DNA of 64,000 nucleotides from Rhodospirillales bacterium. Lineage in GTDB: Bacteria > Pseudomonadota > Alphaproteobacteria > Micavibrionales > Micavibrionaceae. The notes beneath the pieces are model-generated. The model made no database searches. It was given only the letters and a program-made list of their open reading frames with translations, and was not told the origin of the DNA. The stretch's first letter is position 1; each line of letters opens with the position of its first letter. A program made the position numbers and the translations under genes. Where the stretch lies: contig CP060239.1 in the NCBI GenBank assembly GCA_023898785.1, forward strand, positions 1,612,001-1,676,000, given 5' to 3'. This document shows, one piece after another, positions 60,923 to 64,000 of this stretch.

Positions 60923-61895
60923 ATGAAAACCCGAAAGCTTGGGCGCACGGATCTGGCTGTCAGTCTCATTTGTCTGGGCACGATGACATGGGGCATGCAA
61001 AACAGTGAGGAAGACGGCCATGCGCAGATGGATTATGCGCTGGATCAGGGCGTGAATTTCTGGAACACAGCAGAAATGTATGCAATTCCGCCTAGCGCCG
61101 AAACATATGGCCGGACGGAAAAAATTATTGGAACATGGTTTGCGAAAACCGGGCGAAGGGCAGACGTTGTTCTGGCCTCCAAGGTTGCCGGTCCGGGCAT
61201 TGGCTGGATTCGTGGCGGTGATTATAAAATTGATCGCAAAAATATTCTGGATGCGGTTGAAGCTTCCTTGAAGCGGTTACGAACCGATTATATTGATTTG
61301 TATCAACTACACTGGCCCAATCGCGGATCGTATCATTTCTCACAACATTGGCGCTATAATCCGCAGTTTGATGCGACGGCGGTTGAAGAAAATTTTATAG
61401 AGATTTTGGAAACGCTGAATGCGTTGACCAAGAGCGGTAAAATTCGCTATGTCGGGTTGTCCGATGAAACCGCATGGGGAACAATGAAATATCTGGAGCT
61501 GAGCCGCAAATATAATTTACCACGCATGGTTTCAATTCAAAAGCGGATTATTGGCCTGGTCACCGCTGGCCACAGGAATGCTGAGCGGAAAATATCTTGG
61601 GGGCGCACGCCCTGAAGGATCTCGCTGGACCTTGCTGCAATCAATTACGCGTGACACGCCACAGGCCAATGCGGCTGTGGCACGTTATATTGAAATTGCG
61701 AATGACCATGGATTAGAGCCAGCACAGATGGCGCTGGCTTTCGTGAATTCGCGGCCCTTTGTGACTGCGAATATAATCGGTGCGACCAGTCTTGAGCAGC
61801 TTAAATCGAATATCGCTTCGGTTGATATTGAGCTGTCTGATGGTGTTCTGAGAGAGATTGAAGGCGTTTATCGAGATTTCCCAATACCGTATTAG
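60923..61895 (+). pseudogene. aldo/keto reductase (Tas-like), internal deletion and frameshift
   Basis: The first part (60923-61540) has AKR features: Tyr in NTAEMYAIPP, Lys in VLASKVAGPG and His in YQLHWPNRG, plus VGLSDETAWGTMKYL. After SIQ the frame is lost. The correct continuation GLLAWSPLATGMLSGKYL is in another frame from about 61545. The NPY...LLNR segment, about 25-30 residues, that normally joins them is missing. So a deletion of roughly 75-90 bp broke the gene. The last codon region abuts the IS element, whose first bases come right after its TAG stop. Confidence 0.85.
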
Positions 61896-61963
61896 AGAGG
61901 TGGCCCCAAGAATTCGGACAGTGAGTTAAGCTACGATCTATGACCGAAGGAGGGTCATGGATT

Positions 61964-62275
61964 ATGAGCAAGACAAGGAAGAACTACCCGGCGAAGTTTA
62001 AAGCGCAGGTTGCGCTGGCGGCGTTGCGGGAGGACGCGCCGATCACGGAGCTGTCATCCCGTTACGGGGTGCATGCGACGGTCATTCACCGTTGGAAGAA
62101 GGAGGCTCTGGCTGCGCTGGAGGCGGGTTTTGCGGGCAAGCTGGAATCGCGAGCGGACGCGCATAACGCCGAGGTCAGGGACTTGCACGCCAAGATCGGA
62201 CAGCTGACAGTGGAACGTGATTTTTTAGCCGATGCCTCCGCCCGGTTGCGGTCCGGGGGCGGCAGGAAATGGTAG
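61964..62275 (+). CDS. IS3-family transposase OrfA (copy 2)
   Basis: The product is identical to the copy-1 OrfA: an HTH domain with LSSRYGVHATVIHRWKKEA and a coiled C-terminal segment. The start is the ATG after AAGGAGGG, because the ATG at 61940 lies before the ribosome-binding site. Confidence 0.9.
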   Translation: MSKTRKNYPAKFKAQVALAALREDAPITELSSRYGVHATVIHRWKKEALAALEAGFAGKLESRADAHNAEVRDLHAKIGQLTVERDFLADASARLRSGGGRKW

Positions 62276-63174
62276 ACCCGTCCAATGACAATATCGGCAT
62301 CGCGGCGCAGTGCCGGTTGCTGGGGATCAGCCGCTCTGGCTGGTATTACGAGCGGCGCGGGGAGAGCGCGGACAATTTGGCGCTGATGCGGCTGATTGAC
62401 GCGCAATTCCTGCAAACCCCGTTTTACGGGTCCCGTCAGATGGCCCGGCATCTGCGCCGTCAGGGGTACGAGGTAGGCCGCACCCGCGTGCGGCGTCTGA
62501 TGCGCCTGATGGGAATCGAGGCGGTCTATCAAAGGCCGCGCACTTCGATGCCGCATCCCGGCCACCGGATTTATCCCTACCGGCTCAAGGGGCTCACGAT
62601 CACCCGCCCGAACCATGTATGGTGCGCGGATATCACGTACATCCCTGTCAAACGCGGGTTTTTGTATCTGGTAGCGATCATGGACTGGGCCAGCCGGAAG
62701 GTGCTGGCCTGGCGGCTGTCGAACACGATGGAAACGCGCTTTTGCGTGGAGGCGCTGGAGGAAGCCATCGCCCGCTACGGGCCGCCGGAGATCTTCAATA
62801 CCGATCAGGGCAGCCAGTTCACGGCGGACGCGTGGACGGGCGTCCTGAAAGAAAACGGGATCGCGATCTCGATGGACGGCAAGGGCCGCTGGATGGACAA
62901 TGTGTTCATCGAGCGGCTGTGGCGGAGTCTGAAATATGAATGCGTGTATCTGAACGCGTTCGAGAGCGGCCTGCAAGCCAGGCGGGATATCGGGCGCTGG
63001 CTGGCGTTTTACAACGCGCAGAGGCCGCATTCGGTATTTGATGGACAACCCCCGGACGACGTTTATGATGAACGAAATTTTGTTTCTCCGGCCTCGGGCT
63101 TGCCGCCTCCGCCTAACGGCTCCGGCGGCCGCGCCCTTCACCCGGAGAAACAAAACCACAGGCAGGCGGCATGA
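62269..63174 (+). CDS. IS3-family transposase OrfB (copy 2)
   Basis: The 301-residue integrase-core protein is identical to the copy-1 OrfB, with DDE residues intact (CADITYIPV, NTDQGSQF, VFIERLWR). It overlaps orfA by 7 bp. Since both copies encode intact proteins, they may still be active. Confidence 0.93.
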   Translation: MVDPSNDNIGIAAQCRLLGISRSGWYYERRGESADNLALMRLIDAQFLQTPFYGSRQMARHLRRQGYEVGRTRVRRLMRLMGIEAVYQRPRTSMPHPGHRIYPYRLKGLTITRPNHVWCADITYIPVKRGFLYLVAIMDWASRKVLAWRLSNTMETRFCVEALEEAIARYGPPEIFNTDQGSQFTADAWTGVLKENGIAISMDGKGRWMDNVFIERLWRSLKYECVYLNAFESGLQARRDIGRWLAFYNAQRPHSVFDGQPPDDVYDERNFVSPASGLPPPPNGSGGRALHPEKQNHRQAA

Positions 63175-63278
63175 CAATAACCAACCGATCGTAGCTTAAC
63201 TTCGCCGCAAAGCTGGCCGAAGAACCGAGACCACCTCTAAGATTAAGATAGGAAGTCACTCTTGTCAAATTTGCCGTA

Positions 63279-64000
63279 TTAATTCGGCAGCAGTGCCCAG
63301 TAGCGCCCTTGTGATTTCATCGGACCGGCCAGGGTTTCGGCCATGTCGCCATAGCCCCAGAAAACATCGCCGCGTACAGGGCCCCGGATAGCGCCGCCGG
63401 TATCTTGCGCGATTAACAAACGCTGGAGCTTGCCCGCGCCGGGCACGGGGGCCTCAATATCGGCCCAAAGCGGCAAGCCATAGGATAATAATGAGTGGTC
63501 TACGGCCAGCGAACGGCCAGCGGTCAACACGACGCCTTCGCCGCCTACCGGCCCGGCGCCATCGATCTGTTTAAAAAATACGTAAGAGGCGTTGGTATTC
63601 ATGATCTCATCAGCTTGGGCTGGACTGGATTCCAGCCACTGGCGGATGGATTGCATAGAAACATTTTCTTTGGTTAATGCGCCGCGTTTAATCAGCTCGC
63701 GGCCAACGGCATAATAAACATGGCCGTTTTGTCCGGCATACCCGATACGCATGGTTCCGCCTTCGGCCAATTCTACAACACCCGAGCCTTGAATTTGTAC
63801 GAAGAACGCATCAACCGGGTTATCGACCCAGACCAGTACTTTATCGTTATGGGGCCAATTGCCGTTTACGATTTGAGGGCGTGCTTCGTAGGGTTTCAGA
63901 TTGCCATCGACAACACGTCCTGCGATCCGGCGACCTTTGAGATCTTCGCGAAAATCACCGAGTTGGACCATGACCAGATCTTCGGGGCGCTGGTAAAGCG
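63279..64000 (-). CDS. mltA: membrane-bound lytic murein transglycosylase A, partial
   Basis: The frame is open to the right edge, so the 5' end is missing. The visible part begins LYQRPEDLVMVQLGDF. It includes the MltA domain (DAFFVQIQGSGVVEL, MRIGYAGQNGHVYYAVG) and the C-terminal 3D domain (GRSLAVDHSLLSYGLPLWAD and DTGGAIRGPVRGDVFWGYG). MltA cleaves peptidoglycan to anhydro-muropeptides at the outer membrane. The 100 bp between its stop and the IS3 element hold no gene. Confidence 0.93.
   Translation of the reverse strand, partial: LYQRPEDLVMVQLGDFREDLKGRRIAGRVVDGNLKPYEARPQIVNGNWPHNDKVLVWVDNPVDAFFVQIQGSGVVELAEGGTMRIGYAGQNGHVYYAVGRELIKRGALTKENVSMQSIRQWLESSPAQADEIMNTNASYVFFKQIDGAGPVGGEGVVLTAGRSLAVDHSLLSYGLPLWADIEAPVPGAGKLQRLLIAQDTGGAIRGPVRGDVFWGYGDMAETLAGPMKSQGRYWALLPN

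Larger units (their letters stand above)
61896..63238 (+). mobile_element. IS3-family insertion sequence, copy 2
   Basis: The 1343-bp element is the inverted twin of the one at 24923-26265, with the same ends (AGAGGTGG and CCACCTCT) and identical encoded proteins. Flanks show no target duplication (TTAG on the left, AAGA on the right). The two copies enclose about 35.6 kb. Confidence 0.9.

Overview
The window is a chromosomal segment of a Gram-negative bacterium, most likely an alphaproteobacterium. The evidence is the rpmH-rnpA-yidD-yidC-engB block, the glmU/glmS pair, a LemA/M48 pair, MscL, O-antigen ligase, a TonB-dependent receptor, two-partner secretion and flagellar hook-associated genes. 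A Micavibrio- or Rhodospirillales-like host would fit the unusual Dot/Icm-type secretion cluster, but sequence reading alone cannot fix the lineage.

Layout. Positions 1-2.5 kb hold the 3' end of glmU, a small exported protein and glmS. Positions 2.5-5.9 kb (minus strand) hold a copper-uptake operon: a DUF2946 protein, an OprC-like receptor and its own TonB. A class 1A dihydroorotate dehydrogenase follows at 6-6.9 kb. An IS5-family element at 7.1-8.05 kb splits a remnant Fis-type regulator and itself carries a 100-bp IS200-derived MITE. Positions 8.1-13.7 kb are housekeeping: rmuC, a pilin-like protein, engB, yidC, yidD, rnpA and rpmH. A patatin fragment, an outer-membrane barrel and an unknown gene follow. 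Positions 15.6-24.4 kb are a two-partner secretion locus with a giant Asp-rich beta-helix exoprotein (minus) and its TpsB transporter (plus). An IS200 element and an IS3-family element lie just after tpsB.

Positions 26.3-33.9 kb carry O-antigen ligase, a small acidic exported protein, tRNA-Ala(GGC), mscL, a Fis-like HTH protein, a BI-1/YccA protein, an M48 protease, lemA, a FIST-domain protein and a DsbC/G-like oxidoreductase.

Positions 34-60.9 kb are the most interesting part, a type IVB (Dot/Icm, IncI-like) secretion cluster. The first plus-strand block is an unknown Pro-rich protein, a lytic transglycosylase, DotD, DotC, DotB, IcmT and a TcpQ/secretin-N-domain protein. A minus-strand block of flgL, flgK and three paralogous exported proteins of unknown function sits in the middle. 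The second plus-strand block is DotI, DotH, DotG, a DotF-like protein, a five-unit fused DotP/DotE-like membrane protein, a single-unit DotP-like protein, DotN/IcmJ, DotO/IcmB and an unknown bitopic protein. DotL, DotM, DotA, IcmS/IcmW and DotU/IcmF are not in the window. The set therefore looks like a pared-down apparatus with locally added parts, the best candidates for new biology.

The right edge holds a decayed aldo/keto reductase, a second copy of the IS3-family element with the same encoded proteins in inverted orientation, and the 3' part of mltA. The two IS copies bracket about 35.6 kb, including the whole secretion cluster.
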